Below, piece by piece: positions 1-7,111 of a stretch of DNA of 24,724 bases. The position numbers were made by a program, and so were the translations under genes. The DNA comes from Candidatus Gastranaerophilales bacterium (GTDB lineage: Bacteria > Cyanobacteriota > Vampirovibrionia > Gastranaerophilales > Gastranaerophilaceae). Under the pieces are notes generated by a model. That model saw nothing but the letters and a program-made list of their open reading frames with translations, did not search any database and had not been told where the DNA came from. Position 1 is the first letter of the stretch; every line of letters starts with the position of its first letter. The stretch covers positions 1 through 24,724 of the forward strand of contig CAAHDT010000032.1 in the NCBI GenBank assembly GCA_900770525.1. The letters are read 5' to 3'.

Positions 1-13
1 GCTTAGAAGAGTA

Positions 14-23
14 CCCCCCCCCC
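14..23. repeat. Homopolymeric C tract (10 C)
   Basis: Ten consecutive C residues stand out in an AT-rich intergenic region. The tract lies just before a hairpin and is not inside any gene I can support. Such tracts are prone to slippage and also to sequencing or assembly error, so its exact length should not be trusted. Confidence 0.8.
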
Positions 24-56
24 GAAAACCGCTCTATGACCGGTTTTCAGCGTTTT
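24..56 (+). terminator. Probable intrinsic terminator of an upstream gene
   Basis: An 8-bp inverted repeat, GAAAACCG at 24-31 and CGGTTTTC at 41-48, has a 9-nt loop and is followed by an interrupted T-rich stretch. The gene it would serve lies left of the window. The T tract is imperfect, so the terminator call is moderate. Confidence 0.45.
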
Positions 57-104
57 CTTACTTCTTTTTATCATTCTTAATCCTCTCGTTTTCTTTGCTG
101 CTTT

Positions 105-128
105 GTTGGGCTGAAAGCCCAACCTACG
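105..128. repeat. GTAG-tagged palindrome (REP-like), copy 1
   Basis: GTTGGGCT at 105-112 pairs with AGCCCAAC at 116-123 across a 3-nt loop and is followed by CTACG. On the minus strand this reads CGTAG followed by the hairpin. The same layout, CGTAG then GTTGGG-hairpin-CCCAAC, occurs at 23624-23647. A GTAG tetranucleotide at the foot of a short hairpin is the hallmark of REP elements mobilised by RAYT (TnpA-REP) transposases. No such transposase is in the window, so the class assignment is inference. Confidence 0.55.
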
Positions 129-180
129 TTTATAATTATACCTTACTTTTCACTTTTTCGCAAGATTTTTGTTAAACACG

Positions 181-209
181 TTTACCTTATAAGATTTTCA
201 TGCTACTAT
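181..209 (+). promoter_or_regulatory. Promoter of the exported protein-asd unit
   Basis: TTTACC at 181-186 (4 of 6 matches to the -35 consensus) is 17 nt from TACTAT at 204-209. The latter has an upstream TG at 201-202 (extended -10). Predicted transcription start is near 216, just before the GAGGGG ribosome site at 223-228. Confidence 0.5.
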
Positions 210-232
210 TGTAGAAAAATTCGAGGGGAAAT

Positions 233-847
233 ATGAAAAAGTTTTTAACAGTGTTGGCAATAGTTTTACTTGGTTTTTGTAATTCGTCATTTGCAGAAGA
301 ACAAACCTCAACGATTATAACAGGAGTTGAGTTTAGTTGGGTTAACATGACTCAAGTCGAACGTGATGAGGCTATCAGCCTTTACCGCAAAGAAATTTTC
401 GGGGCAGATGACCTAGCCTCAGTAAAACGCAAAACTTTCCGCAACAGCTACAAAGATGTACTAAAAGACTCGAACTACAAAGCAAATTATCGCCTAATAT
501 CTAATGGCGCAACAGAATCTAAAGACGCAAGACTTTGTGGTTTCTTTTACAAAGACGATATATTATATATGTATGCAATTCAACCAAACAAAAACCCTAA
601 AAACATATTCTACTATAGTGCTTTTGGTAGGTTAGCATATGTAGATAATCTTTCTGACAATTATCCAAACTTCCCATACCACTCTAAACAATACCGAGCA
701 AACGGAAAACTTGCCGGTGCAATATATTTTATCTCAAAAGATTTGCAATATGTATACACCCCGAATGGAGAATTCAAAGGAGTTTGGTACAAAGACAAAA
801 TGTTCGACGAAAAGGGCAAACAAATTTTAACAAGAAACAATTGGTAA
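233..847 (+). CDS. Exported protein of unknown function
   Basis: This encodes 204 residues. Residues 1-21 form a clear signal peptide: MKK, then a hydrophobic stretch ending FAEE, with probable cleavage after SFA at 19-21. There is no lipobox at the cleavage site, so it is likely periplasmic or secreted rather than a lipoprotein. The mature part is soluble and rich in Tyr, Lys and Asn. Its C-terminal third (about 155-198) has short strand-like turns of the pattern 'NGKLAGAIYF' and 'NGEFKGVWY'. These resemble MORN-type beta repeats, but too few are present to assign the family. The start is fixed by a GAGGGG ribosome site 4 nt upstream and by the signal peptide. asd follows after 24 nt, so the two are probably co-transcribed, though no functional link is evident. 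I do not recognise the family. Confidence 0.8.
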   Translation: MKKFLTVLAIVLLGFCNSSFAEEQTSTIITGVEFSWVNMTQVERDEAISLYRKEIFGADDLASVKRKTFRNSYKDVLKDSNYKANYRLISNGATESKDARLCGFFYKDDILYMYAIQPNKNPKNIFYYSAFGRLAYVDNLSDNYPNFPYHSKQYRANGKLAGAIYFISKDLQYVYTPNGEFKGVWYKDKMFDEKGKQILTRNNW

Positions 848-871
848 TCAGACAAATAAGGAACAAATTTT

Positions 872-1897
872 ATGCAAGAATTAAGAAAACCTAACATTGC
901 TATACTTGGCGCAACAGGAGTTGTAGGAAGAGAAATAACAAAAATTATTGACGAACTCAAAGTTCCATATAAAACAATAAAATTTCTATCTAGCGCAAAA
1001 AGCGCCGGCTCTAAAATAGAATTTCAAGGAAAAACTTACACCGTAGAAGAAGCCAAGCCTGAAAGTTTTGATGGGGTAAATATTGTTCTTGCCTCCGCAG
1101 GTGGCTCAACTTCTCAAAAATTCGCTCCGGAAATAGTTAAACGCGGAGGAGTTATTATTGATAACTCAAGCGCATTCAGAATGGATGAAGATGTTCCACT
1201 TGTAATTGCATATGTAAATGACGAAGATTTGAAAAAACACAAAGGTATTATCGCAAACCCGAACTGTTCAACTTCTCAGCTTATGCTGGTACTTAAGCCG
1301 TTACACGAAAAAGCAAAAATCAAACGATTAATTGTTTCAACATATCAAGCCGTTTCAGGTGCCGGACTTGCAGCAATCAACGAATTAACAGAGGACACAA
1401 AAGCAAGACTTGAAGGCAAAAACTTTGAGAACAAAGCTTTTAAAAAACCAATTTCTTTCAACGTTATTCCTCAAATTGACGTGTTTACTGGAAACGGTTA
1501 CACAAAAGAAGAAATGAAAGTTGTAAACGAAACAAAGAAAATTCTTCACTTGCCGCAAAATTTGCCAATTTCTTGTACTGCAGCAAGAGTCCCTGTTTAC
1601 AATGGACACTCAGAAGCTGTCGATATTGAATTTGAAGAAAAAATTTCACCAAATGAAGTAAGAGAAATTTTGGAAAACTCATTCGGCATAAAGGTTATTG
1701 ACAATCCTGAAAACTTTGAATACCCTACAACACGCGATGCTTCAGGCGTAAATCCGGTTTTTGTCGGCAGAATAAGAAAAAATTTGGCGTTTAATAACGG
1801 AATTTCATTATGGTGTGTTGCGGATAACCTTAGAATTGGTGCAGCATTGAACACTGTAAGAATTTGCCAAAAAGTTATTGAAATGGGTTTGTTTTAA
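872..1897 (+). CDS. asd: Aspartate-semialdehyde dehydrogenase
   Basis: This 341-residue enzyme reduces aspartyl-4-phosphate to aspartate-4-semialdehyde with NADPH. That is the branch-point step to diaminopimelate/lysine, threonine and methionine, in the cytoplasm. The N-terminal Rossmann loop GATGVVGRE is at 13-21. The catalytic Cys132 sits in the family motif NPNCSTSQ (129-136). His245 in the NGHSEAV motif (243-249) and Arg238 match the acid/base and substrate-binding positions. Length is normal for the bacterial type. AAGGAA at 858-863 sets the ATG start. It lies 24 nt after the exported protein gene and was probably transcribed with it. No clear terminator follows; the next gene begins about 96 nt downstream. 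Confidence 0.97.
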   Translation: MQELRKPNIAILGATGVVGREITKIIDELKVPYKTIKFLSSAKSAGSKIEFQGKTYTVEEAKPESFDGVNIVLASAGGSTSQKFAPEIVKRGGVIIDNSSAFRMDEDVPLVIAYVNDEDLKKHKGIIANPNCSTSQLMLVLKPLHEKAKIKRLIVSTYQAVSGAGLAAINELTEDTKARLEGKNFENKAFKKPISFNVIPQIDVFTGNGYTKEEMKVVNETKKILHLPQNLPISCTAARVPVYNGHSEAVDIEFEEKISPNEVREILENSFGIKVIDNPENFEYPTTRDASGVNPVFVGRIRKNLAFNNGISLWCVADNLRIGAALNTVRICQKVIEMGLF

Positions 1898-1937
1898 TCC
1901 GATAAATGTTTCTTAATAATTGAACCCTGTCTATCAA

Positions 1938-1974
1938 TTTTCCCAAACAGAATTTGTTTATATATATGGGAAAA
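1938..1974. promoter_or_regulatory. Inverted repeat before the small-protein gene
   Basis: TTTTCCC at 1938-1944 is repeated inverted as GGGAAAA at 1968-1974. A nested AAAC (1945-1948)/GTTT (1956-1959) pair lies inside. The region between contains a TATATA run that could be a -10 box. It could be an operator or a folded mRNA leader; the sequence does not decide which. Confidence 0.3.
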
Positions 1975-1993
1975 AGTTTAGGGAGGATTTACA

Positions 1994-2131
1994 ATGAACA
2001 AAAAAGAAACTGAAAAGGTAATTACAAAACCTGTAAAAAAATCTAATTTTTTAGATTGGCTATTTATAAAATACAATCACGTTATTTCTCTGGAATTTCC
2101 GAGAGCAACTTTTGATTACAATATGATTTAA
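1994..2131 (+). CDS. Small protein of unknown function (45 residues)
   Basis: A short reading frame of 45 codons starts at ATG 1994, directly behind one of the best ribosome sites in the window (GGGAGG at 1981-1986, 7 nt spacing). It is followed at 28 nt by a strong intrinsic terminator. It therefore looks like its own monocistronic unit and not intergenic noise. The product begins MNKKETEKV, is Lys-rich over the first 16 residues, and then has an aromatic/hydrophobic patch around FLDWLFIKYN (19-28) that could be a short amphipathic or membrane-touching helix. There is no signal peptide and no family I recognise. A small protein is the main reading; a small RNA with a fortuitous frame is the alternative. 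Confidence 0.6.
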   Translation: MNKKETEKVITKPVKKSNFLDWLFIKYNHVISLEFPRATFDYNMI

Positions 2132-2158
2132 TTTAATAATAAACTGAATATTTTATGG

Positions 2159-2190
2159 AAAATCCGCTGAAAAATGCGGATTTTTTATTA
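2159..2190 (+). terminator. Intrinsic terminator of the small-protein gene
   Basis: AAAATCCGC at 2159-2167 pairs with GCGGATTTT at 2176-2184 across an 8-nt loop. The T run at 2181-2186 continues into a T-rich tail. This is a classic rho-independent terminator separating the small gene from the envelope operon. Confidence 0.85.
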
Positions 2191-2265
2191 CTTTTTGTTA
2201 ATAAACATACCTTTTCTAACTTGTTTTTGGTAATATAGCTTTATAAATGATTAGAGGATGTGTTA

Positions 2266-2736
2266 ATGGGTCAGATTATTAGAAGAGATGACATTGTAGA
2301 ATTGGTGAAAAACCTTCACGCCCAAGGTAAAACTGTTGTAACAACAAACGGATGTTTTGATATTCTTCACGTTGGACACGTAAGATATTTACAAAAAACA
2401 AAAAGTTTTGCGGATGTTTTAATTGTTTTGCTAAATTCAGACAAATCCGTTAAAAGTATAAAAGGTCCAACAAGACCGATTAATTGCGAAGATGACCGTG
2501 CAGAAATTCTTTGCGCACTTTCTGTGGTTGATTATGTAGTTCTTTTTGACGAAGACAGCCCCAGAAATCTATTAGACGAAATTAAACCTGATGTTTATAC
2601 AAAAGGGGCCGATTACACAATGGAAACACTACCGGAAGCCGATATTATGCGCAAAAATGGTACAAGAGTCGAATTTATAAGTTTTGTAGAAGGAAAATCT
2701 ACAACAAATGTGATAAAAAAAATGAAAGAAAATTAA
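2266..2736 (+). CDS. rfaE2: Heptose-1-phosphate adenylyltransferase (RfaE2/HldE C-terminal type)
   Basis: The product transfers AMP from ATP to D-glycero-beta-D-manno-heptose 1-phosphate, making ADP-heptose for the LPS inner core. It has 156 residues and corresponds only to the cytidylyltransferase-like half of the bifunctional HldE. The nucleotide-binding HxGH motif is HVGH at 35-38, after TNGCFDIL (27-34). The family-typical 'GPTRPIN' and 'KGADY' segments follow, and the 'STTNVIKKM' C-terminus is intact. Translation could also begin at GTG 2260, but the AGAGGA ribosome site at 2253-2258 is only 1 nt from it and 7 nt from ATG 2266, so the ATG was chosen. It heads a run with lpxD, lpxC and fabZ, which suits an envelope role. 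The sugar-kinase half (HldA/RfaE1) is not in the window. Confidence 0.92.
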   Translation: MGQIIRRDDIVELVKNLHAQGKTVVTTNGCFDILHVGHVRYLQKTKSFADVLIVLLNSDKSVKSIKGPTRPINCEDDRAEILCALSVVDYVVLFDEDSPRNLLDEIKPDVYTKGADYTMETLPEADIMRKNGTRVEFISFVEGKSTTNVIKKMKEN

Positions 2737-2757
2737 TATAACTGAGGAGATAAAATT

Positions 2758-3846
2758 ATGAAAGCATTTACAGTTGAAGAAATTACTCAAATTGTAGGCG
2801 GAATGCTTACAAAAGGACAAGATGCTAAGATTGAAAGAATTGCACCTCCACTTTTGGCAGACGAAAACACTCTTGCCTTAGCACTTGGAGAAGATGAAAT
2901 CGCAAACCTTGCAAAATCAAAAGCGAAAGCTGCCCTTGTACCTCTTGGTGTTCAAATCGAAGGTTTTACAACTATTGAAGTTGAAAGACCAAGACTTGCA
3001 ATGATGAAACTATTAAACTTGTTTTACGTTGCTCCAAGAGTTAACGAAGGCGTTCATCCAACCGCAGTTGTTGACCCAAGCGCAAAACTTGGCGAAAACG
3101 TTCAAATCGGTCCAAACGTTGTAATTTCTCACGATGCTGTTATCGGTGATAACACTAAAATCATGGCTAATTCATACATTGGTGGTGGCGCTCAAATCGG
3201 ATGCAACTGTTTCTTTCACCCTGGAGTAAACATTGGCGATAGAGTTCAAGTAGGTAATGATGTAATTCTTCACCACGGAGTATCACTAGGGGCTGACGGA
3301 TTCAGTTTTGTAACTGAAAATCCTGATAACATTGAACAAGCAAGAAAAGACGGAGCTATCAAAGAAGAAAATACTAAGCACGTAATCTTTAAAATTCCTT
3401 CAATTGGCTCAGTAAAAATCGGAAACAATGTTGAAATCGGCGCCAATACAACTATCGACCGCGGAACCATTGAAAACACTACAATAGGCGACAATACAAA
3501 AATTGATGACTTGGTAATGATTGGACACAATTGTAGAATTGGCAAAGGTTGTTTAATAGTTTCTCAAGTAGGTATTGCAGGTAGCTGTGTTATCGGCGAT
3601 AGAGTTGTTATTGCTGGTCAAGCAGGTTTAGCTGACCATATTGAAATCGGTTCTGATACTATTATCACTGCAAAGGCAGGGGTTACAAAATCATTCCCTG
3701 AAAAATCTATTGTAGTCGGAATCCCTGCTGTTCCAAGAAAAGAATTCATCAAACAACTTAAAACTATGAAAGATGCTCAAGATATTTTTGCAAAATTTAG
3801 AAAATTTGAACCAATGCTTGATGCGTTTGTAGAGGAACATCAATAA
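2758..3846 (+). CDS. lpxD: UDP-3-O-acylglucosamine N-acyltransferase
   Basis: LpxD adds the second hydroxyacyl chain, from acyl-ACP, to UDP-3-O-acylglucosamine, the third step of lipid A synthesis, as a cytoplasmic homotrimer. It has 362 residues. The N-terminal uridine-binding domain (1-95) is followed by a long left-handed beta helix of hexapeptide repeats from about 99 onward ('IGPNVVI', 'IGDNTKI', 'IGAQ'-type). The catalytic His is predicted at 257 in IDDLVMIGHN (249-258). Compared with Escherichia coli LpxD there is an extra charged loop around 185-207 between 'GADGFSF' and 'KIPSIG'. The start follows GAGGAG at 2744-2749. The stop codon shares one base with the lpxC start, implying translational coupling. 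Confidence 0.96.
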   Translation: MKAFTVEEITQIVGGMLTKGQDAKIERIAPPLLADENTLALALGEDEIANLAKSKAKAALVPLGVQIEGFTTIEVERPRLAMMKLLNLFYVAPRVNEGVHPTAVVDPSAKLGENVQIGPNVVISHDAVIGDNTKIMANSYIGGGAQIGCNCFFHPGVNIGDRVQVGNDVILHHGVSLGADGFSFVTENPDNIEQARKDGAIKEENTKHVIFKIPSIGSVKIGNNVEIGANTTIDRGTIENTTIGDNTKIDDLVMIGHNCRIGKGCLIVSQVGIAGSCVIGDRVVIAGQAGLADHIEIGSDTIITAKAGVTKSFPEKSIVVGIPAVPRKEFIKQLKTMKDAQDIFAKFRKFEPMLDAFVEEHQ

Positions 3847-4661
3847 TGGTAACCTTAAAAAAAGAAATATCTATATCAGGAAACGGTTTGATGAAAAACA
3901 AGCCTTGTACTGTTAAATTTGTTCCATCCAAAAGCGGAAAAATTCGTTACTTTGTAAAAGGGGAAGAATTTGAAGCGCATGTTGATAATGTTTTGGCAAC
4001 AGACCATTGCGTAGTTTTAGGAAATAAAAAAGTAAAAGCTATGCTAACAGAACATTTAACAGCGGCATTAGCTTTTTGCGGAATAGATTCTATCGACATC
4101 CATATGGATGAAGAAGAAGTTCCGGCTCTTGACGGAAGTTCAAAACAATGGGTCGAACTGTTTAAAAAAGCCGGAATTGATAAACCGCTTTTATACAGAC
4201 CTAAAAAATACACCGTTAAAGAACCTGTTTATTATATAAACGGCAAAACGAGTTTGGTAATTTTACCGGCAGACGAACTTTTTATATCTTATGCAGTAAA
4301 TTATGCTCATCCTGATTTAACAAGATGTTTCATCAATTACAATCCGAAAAATCAAGAAGAAATTATAGAAGCCAGAACTTTCGGTTTTTATAAAGACTTA
4401 AAGAAATTCCAACTTCTTGGTTTTGCGCAGGGCGTAACTCAAGAAAATACGGTAGGCTTAACGGATGACGGATATACAACCGAATTACGTTCAGACAAAG
4501 AACCGGTCAAACACAAGATGCTTGATTTGGTCGGAGATTTATTCCTCACAGGTGTAAATCCTTTGGATATGAAATGCCAAATTTTAGCAAAAGAGGCAGG
4601 TCATGCCGTTCACGTAAAAGTTGCCAAAATTTTAAAAGATAAATTAATCGAATGTAAATAA
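3846..4661 (+). CDS. lpxC: UDP-3-O-acyl-N-acetylglucosamine deacetylase
   Basis: LpxC is the zinc amidase that removes the acetyl group from UDP-3-O-acyl-GlcNAc, the committed step of lipid A synthesis. The 271-residue product keeps the Zn ligands His70 (TEHLTAAL), His223 and Asp227 (HKMLDLVGDL) and the catalytic His253 (EAGHAVHVK). 'LDGSSK' (95-100) and the ARTFGF motif (176-181) are also typical. It is shorter than the usual roughly 300 residues, as is common outside Proteobacteria. The ATG overlaps the lpxD stop by one base with no separate ribosome site, so reinitiation from lpxD is likely. In enzyme order LpxC acts before LpxD. Confidence 0.96.
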   Translation: MVTLKKEISISGNGLMKNKPCTVKFVPSKSGKIRYFVKGEEFEAHVDNVLATDHCVVLGNKKVKAMLTEHLTAALAFCGIDSIDIHMDEEEVPALDGSSKQWVELFKKAGIDKPLLYRPKKYTVKEPVYYINGKTSLVILPADELFISYAVNYAHPDLTRCFINYNPKNQEEIIEARTFGFYKDLKKFQLLGFAQGVTQENTVGLTDDGYTTELRSDKEPVKHKMLDLVGDLFLTGVNPLDMKCQILAKEAGHAVHVKVAKILKDKLIECK

Positions 4662-4676
4662 AATAAGGAGAAAAAA

Positions 4677-5120
4677 ATGACAGAAGAACAAGTTTTAAAC
4701 TTTGATATTATGCAAATTATGGACATGATTCCTCACAGATACCCATTTTTGCTAGTTGATAGAATTACTGAATGCGTTCCCGGGAAATACGCTAAAGGTT
4801 ATAAAAATATGACTATGAACGAAGGATTTTTCCAAGGACACTTTCCTAACAACCCTATTATGCCGGGAGTACTTCAACTTGAAGCTTTGGCACAATGTTC
4901 AGCACCTGTTTTGATGACTATGCCTGAATTCAAAGGGAAATTAACTCTATACGCAGGAGTTGATGGTGTTAGATTTAAGAATATCGTAAGACCCGGTGAC
5001 AGATTTGATATGGAAGTTGAACTTGTAAAAGTTAAAGGACCTATCTGCAAGGCTCACGGTACCGGAAGAGTTGACGGAAAAGTTTGTGTTGAAGCAGATA
5101 TGACTTTCGCTCTTAAGTAG
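4677..5120 (+). CDS. fabZ: 3-hydroxyacyl-ACP dehydratase FabZ
   Basis: FabZ dehydrates 3-hydroxyacyl-ACP to trans-2-enoyl-ACP in type II fatty acid synthesis. It competes with the Lpx acyltransferases for the same hydroxyacyl-ACP pool, which explains its position beside them. The 147 residues form one hot-dog fold. The IPHRYPFLLVDR segment (18-29) is conserved, catalytic His55 is in GHFPNNPIMPG (54-64), and Glu69 is in QLEALAQ. The ribosome site AAGGAG lies about 8 nt upstream of the ATG. It is the last gene of the operon: a 34-nt perfect palindrome follows the stop. lpxA, which often comes next in such clusters, is absent here. Confidence 0.96.
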   Translation: MTEEQVLNFDIMQIMDMIPHRYPFLLVDRITECVPGKYAKGYKNMTMNEGFFQGHFPNNPIMPGVLQLEALAQCSAPVLMTMPEFKGKLTLYAGVDGVRFKNIVRPGDRFDMEVELVKVKGPICKAHGTGRVDGKVCVEADMTFALK

Positions 5121-5138
5121 TTTAAGTTTATACTTTTT

Positions 5139-5174
5139 AAGGCGCGGTGGAAAATATTTTCCACCGCGCCTTTT
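5139..5174. terminator. Strong, probably bidirectional terminator after fabZ
   Basis: A perfect 34-nt palindrome runs from 5139 to 5172, centred on AATATT, with the GC-rich arm GGCGCGGTGG/CCACCGCGCC. T tracts flank it on the right (TTTT at 5171-5174) and, read on the other strand, on the left. It ends the envelope operon and insulates the kinase gene that begins 70 nt later. Confidence 0.9.
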
Positions 5175-5208
5175 CATCTCCCACACAGCAAAATAAAAAA
5201 TTTACATT

Positions 5209-5237
5209 TTGCCGTAAAAAATAATTTTACGTATAAT
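5209..5237 (+). promoter_or_regulatory. Histidine-kinase promoter with embedded inverted repeat
   Basis: TTGCCG at 5209-5214 and a consensus TATAAT at 5232-5237 are separated by exactly 17 nt. The expected start of transcription, about 7 nt downstream, coincides with the ATG at 5244, so the mRNA is probably leaderless. The spacer holds CGTAAAA (5213-5219) and TTTTACG (5225-5231), a 7-bp inverted repeat that could be a repressor site. Confidence 0.65.
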
Positions 5238-5243
5238 ATTTAT

Positions 5244-6902
5244 ATGAAGAAGTTTGATATCTTTAATCAGTTTAGGGATGCTGTTATAATTGTAAACAAA
5301 AATGGGGATGTAGTTTACCAAAACTATACATTTAAACGTTGGTTCGAAAACTTCACTAACTTAAAAAAATTCTCACATAATACCAATTTTAACATCTGCC
5401 CTCTAAACAGTGAAAACCTTGAAAACTATTCTCCCATCTACCATGCGCTAAATTCCAAAGAGAACTTTTTTGCATGCGTTTCTTTTCAAGAAGAAAACGG
5501 AAAGACATATTATTACGATTTAACCGTCTTGAAAAAAGGCAGTTATTCAATATTTTTCTTCTCTGATGTAAGCGCCAAAAACAATCTTGAGGCTGAAAAA
5601 AAGAAAAACGAACAGCTTAAAAAAAACAACGCAAAACTCCAAGAAGAAAACGAAGACTTATTAAATATCAAACAAAAAGCACAATCACAAGCAATAAGAA
5701 TTGCTCTGATTAACAAAGTTTCAAACACAATCAGAGAGTCAATGGATATTTCCAAAATTCTCCAATCTTCCTTGCTTGAACTTGCATCAATGTTTGGAGC
5801 ATTTAAAGCTTATTATGCATCCAGCAGAGGAAACAAATTCAATGTTGAAGAAATATATGGTGGCAAACGCCTAACAAAAAACGAGCAAATATCCTTTGAT
5901 AGTCAAACTTTAGCTACTATTCAAGAAAAAAAAATATCTGTCGATCATGTTCTTCGTGAGTATGTTGATGCCACACCGTTCAAGCAACCGATAATGCGTA
6001 TTATTGTACCGGTATTTCACCTCCAAAAGCTTGTCGGGATAATAGTTTTGCTTAGTTATCAAAAACGTGAATTGAGCGAAGAATTGGAAATTCTTGAAGC
6101 AATCTCGTTTCAATTAGGGAACGCAATTATCAGGGCAGAACTCTATCAGAAAAATATCCAAACAGTTAAAGAGTTAAAACACACATTAAAGGAACTTAAA
6201 GAAACGCAATTACAGCTGATTAACTCTGAAAAAATGGCATCTCTCGGACAGTTGATTGCGGGAGTAGCTCACGAAATTAATACCCCGGTTGCTTCAATTA
6301 AGTCAAATAATGGATTACTCGCAAAACTTATTCCGCAAATTAAAGAACCTGAAATTGCAGATATAATGCAGGAAATCAATCAAATCGATAATGAAGCAAT
6401 TCAGAGAATTTCTAATATGGTTGTATCACTGAAAAAGTTCGTTCGACTTGATGAAGCCGAACTCCAAGAAGCGGATATTAACAACGAAATAGATTTAACG
6501 CTTAATTTAATTCGCCATGAAACCAAAAATCGAATAGAAATAATAAAAAACTACGGAAAGTTGCCTCTCATCAAGTGTTACCCGAATATGCTCAATCAAG
6601 TTTTCACCAATATTTTAGTTAATGCTTGTCAAGCGATTGAGGGGAAAGGAACTATAACAATTTCAACAAATTATCAGGGCGAAACTTTGACTGTGAGCAT
6701 AAAAGACTCCGGAAAAGGAATTTCAAAAGAAGAAATTTCAAAAATTTTCACGGCAGGATATACTACAAAAGGTGTAGGAATAGGCACAGGACTAGGTTTG
6801 GCGATATGTTCGAAAATTATAGAAAAGCATAAAGGCGAAATTATTGTAAACAGTGAAGTTGGCAAAGGTAGCGAGTTTATTATTACTATCCATTGTGAGT
6901 AG
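5244..6902 (+). CDS. Soluble PAS-like/GAF sensor histidine kinase
   Basis: The 552-residue protein has no transmembrane segment or signal peptide, so it senses something in the cytoplasm. The order is a PAS-like domain (about 5-110), a charged coiled coil (112-150), a GAF-like domain (about 155-300), a second helical linker, a HisKA dimerisation/phosphotransfer domain and a HATPase_c domain. His343 in GVAHEINTPV (340-349) is the phosphorylation site. The N box is around 456-465 (NILVNACQAI), G1 is DSGKGI at 488-493 and G2 is GTGLGLA at 514-520. The HisKA type resembles large hybrid and cyanobacterial kinases. There is no receiver domain and no response regulator gene nearby, so the partner is elsewhere. 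The ATG has no ribosome site; with the promoter at 5209-5237 this points to leaderless translation. The ligand of the GAF/PAS part cannot be read from sequence. Confidence 0.92.
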   Translation: MKKFDIFNQFRDAVIIVNKNGDVVYQNYTFKRWFENFTNLKKFSHNTNFNICPLNSENLENYSPIYHALNSKENFFACVSFQEENGKTYYYDLTVLKKGSYSIFFFSDVSAKNNLEAEKKKNEQLKKNNAKLQEENEDLLNIKQKAQSQAIRIALINKVSNTIRESMDISKILQSSLLELASMFGAFKAYYASSRGNKFNVEEIYGGKRLTKNEQISFDSQTLATIQEKKISVDHVLREYVDATPFKQPIMRIIVPVFHLQKLVGIIVLLSYQKRELSEELEILEAISFQLGNAIIRAELYQKNIQTVKELKHTLKELKETQLQLINSEKMASLGQLIAGVAHEINTPVASIKSNNGLLAKLIPQIKEPEIADIMQEINQIDNEAIQRISNMVVSLKKFVRLDEAELQEADINNEIDLTLNLIRHETKNRIEIIKNYGKLPLIKCYPNMLNQVFTNILVNACQAIEGKGTITISTNYQGETLTVSIKDSGKGISKEEISKIFTAGYTTKGVGIGTGLGLAICSKIIEKHKGEIIVNSEVGKGSEFIITIHCE

Positions 6903-7023
6903 CATATGTAAAGTTATGTTACTAAAAACAAGCGTTTATTATTGAATTCAACCTTATATTATAAAAACAATCACTAGAATTTTACAAATAATACATATTA
7001 CCCATGTAATAATTCAAAACATG

Positions 7024-7032
7024 TGTTATATT
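7024..7032 (+). promoter_or_regulatory. Extended -10 promoter element
   Basis: TGT followed by TATATT (7027-7032) fits an extended -10 box. No good -35 was found, which extended -10 promoters can tolerate. Transcription would start near 7039, about 5 nt before the first arm of the possible RNA fold at 7044. Confidence 0.4.
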
Positions 7033-7043
7033 AAAAACATAAA

Positions 7044-7111
7044 GTGTTCGTGATACCCTTTATGGATGGATGCCGAACCCCTTAAATCAAAGGCAGAAGA
7101 AGACGATACAC
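7044..7111 (+). ncRNA. Possible structured leader RNA or small RNA
   Basis: The outer arms GTGTTCGT (7044-7051) and ACGATACAC (7103-7111) can form an 8-bp helix with one bulged T. Inside, CCTTT (7057-7061) can pair with AAAGG (7089-7093), or alternatively TGCC (7071-7074) with GGCA (7092-7095). The two inner pairings exclude each other, as a switch might require. Base composition is less AT-biased than the flanks. I could not match it to a known riboswitch or RNA family by eye. Low confidence without alignment of homologues. Confidence 0.3.

Noticed and set aside
7051..7085. Partial resemblance of the HEAT-gene leader to a TPP riboswitch (GATACCC, GGATGGATGCC)
   Set aside because: The required CTGAGA element and the 5' GGGG partner are missing, the order of conserved blocks is wrong, and the downstream gene has no link to thiamine.
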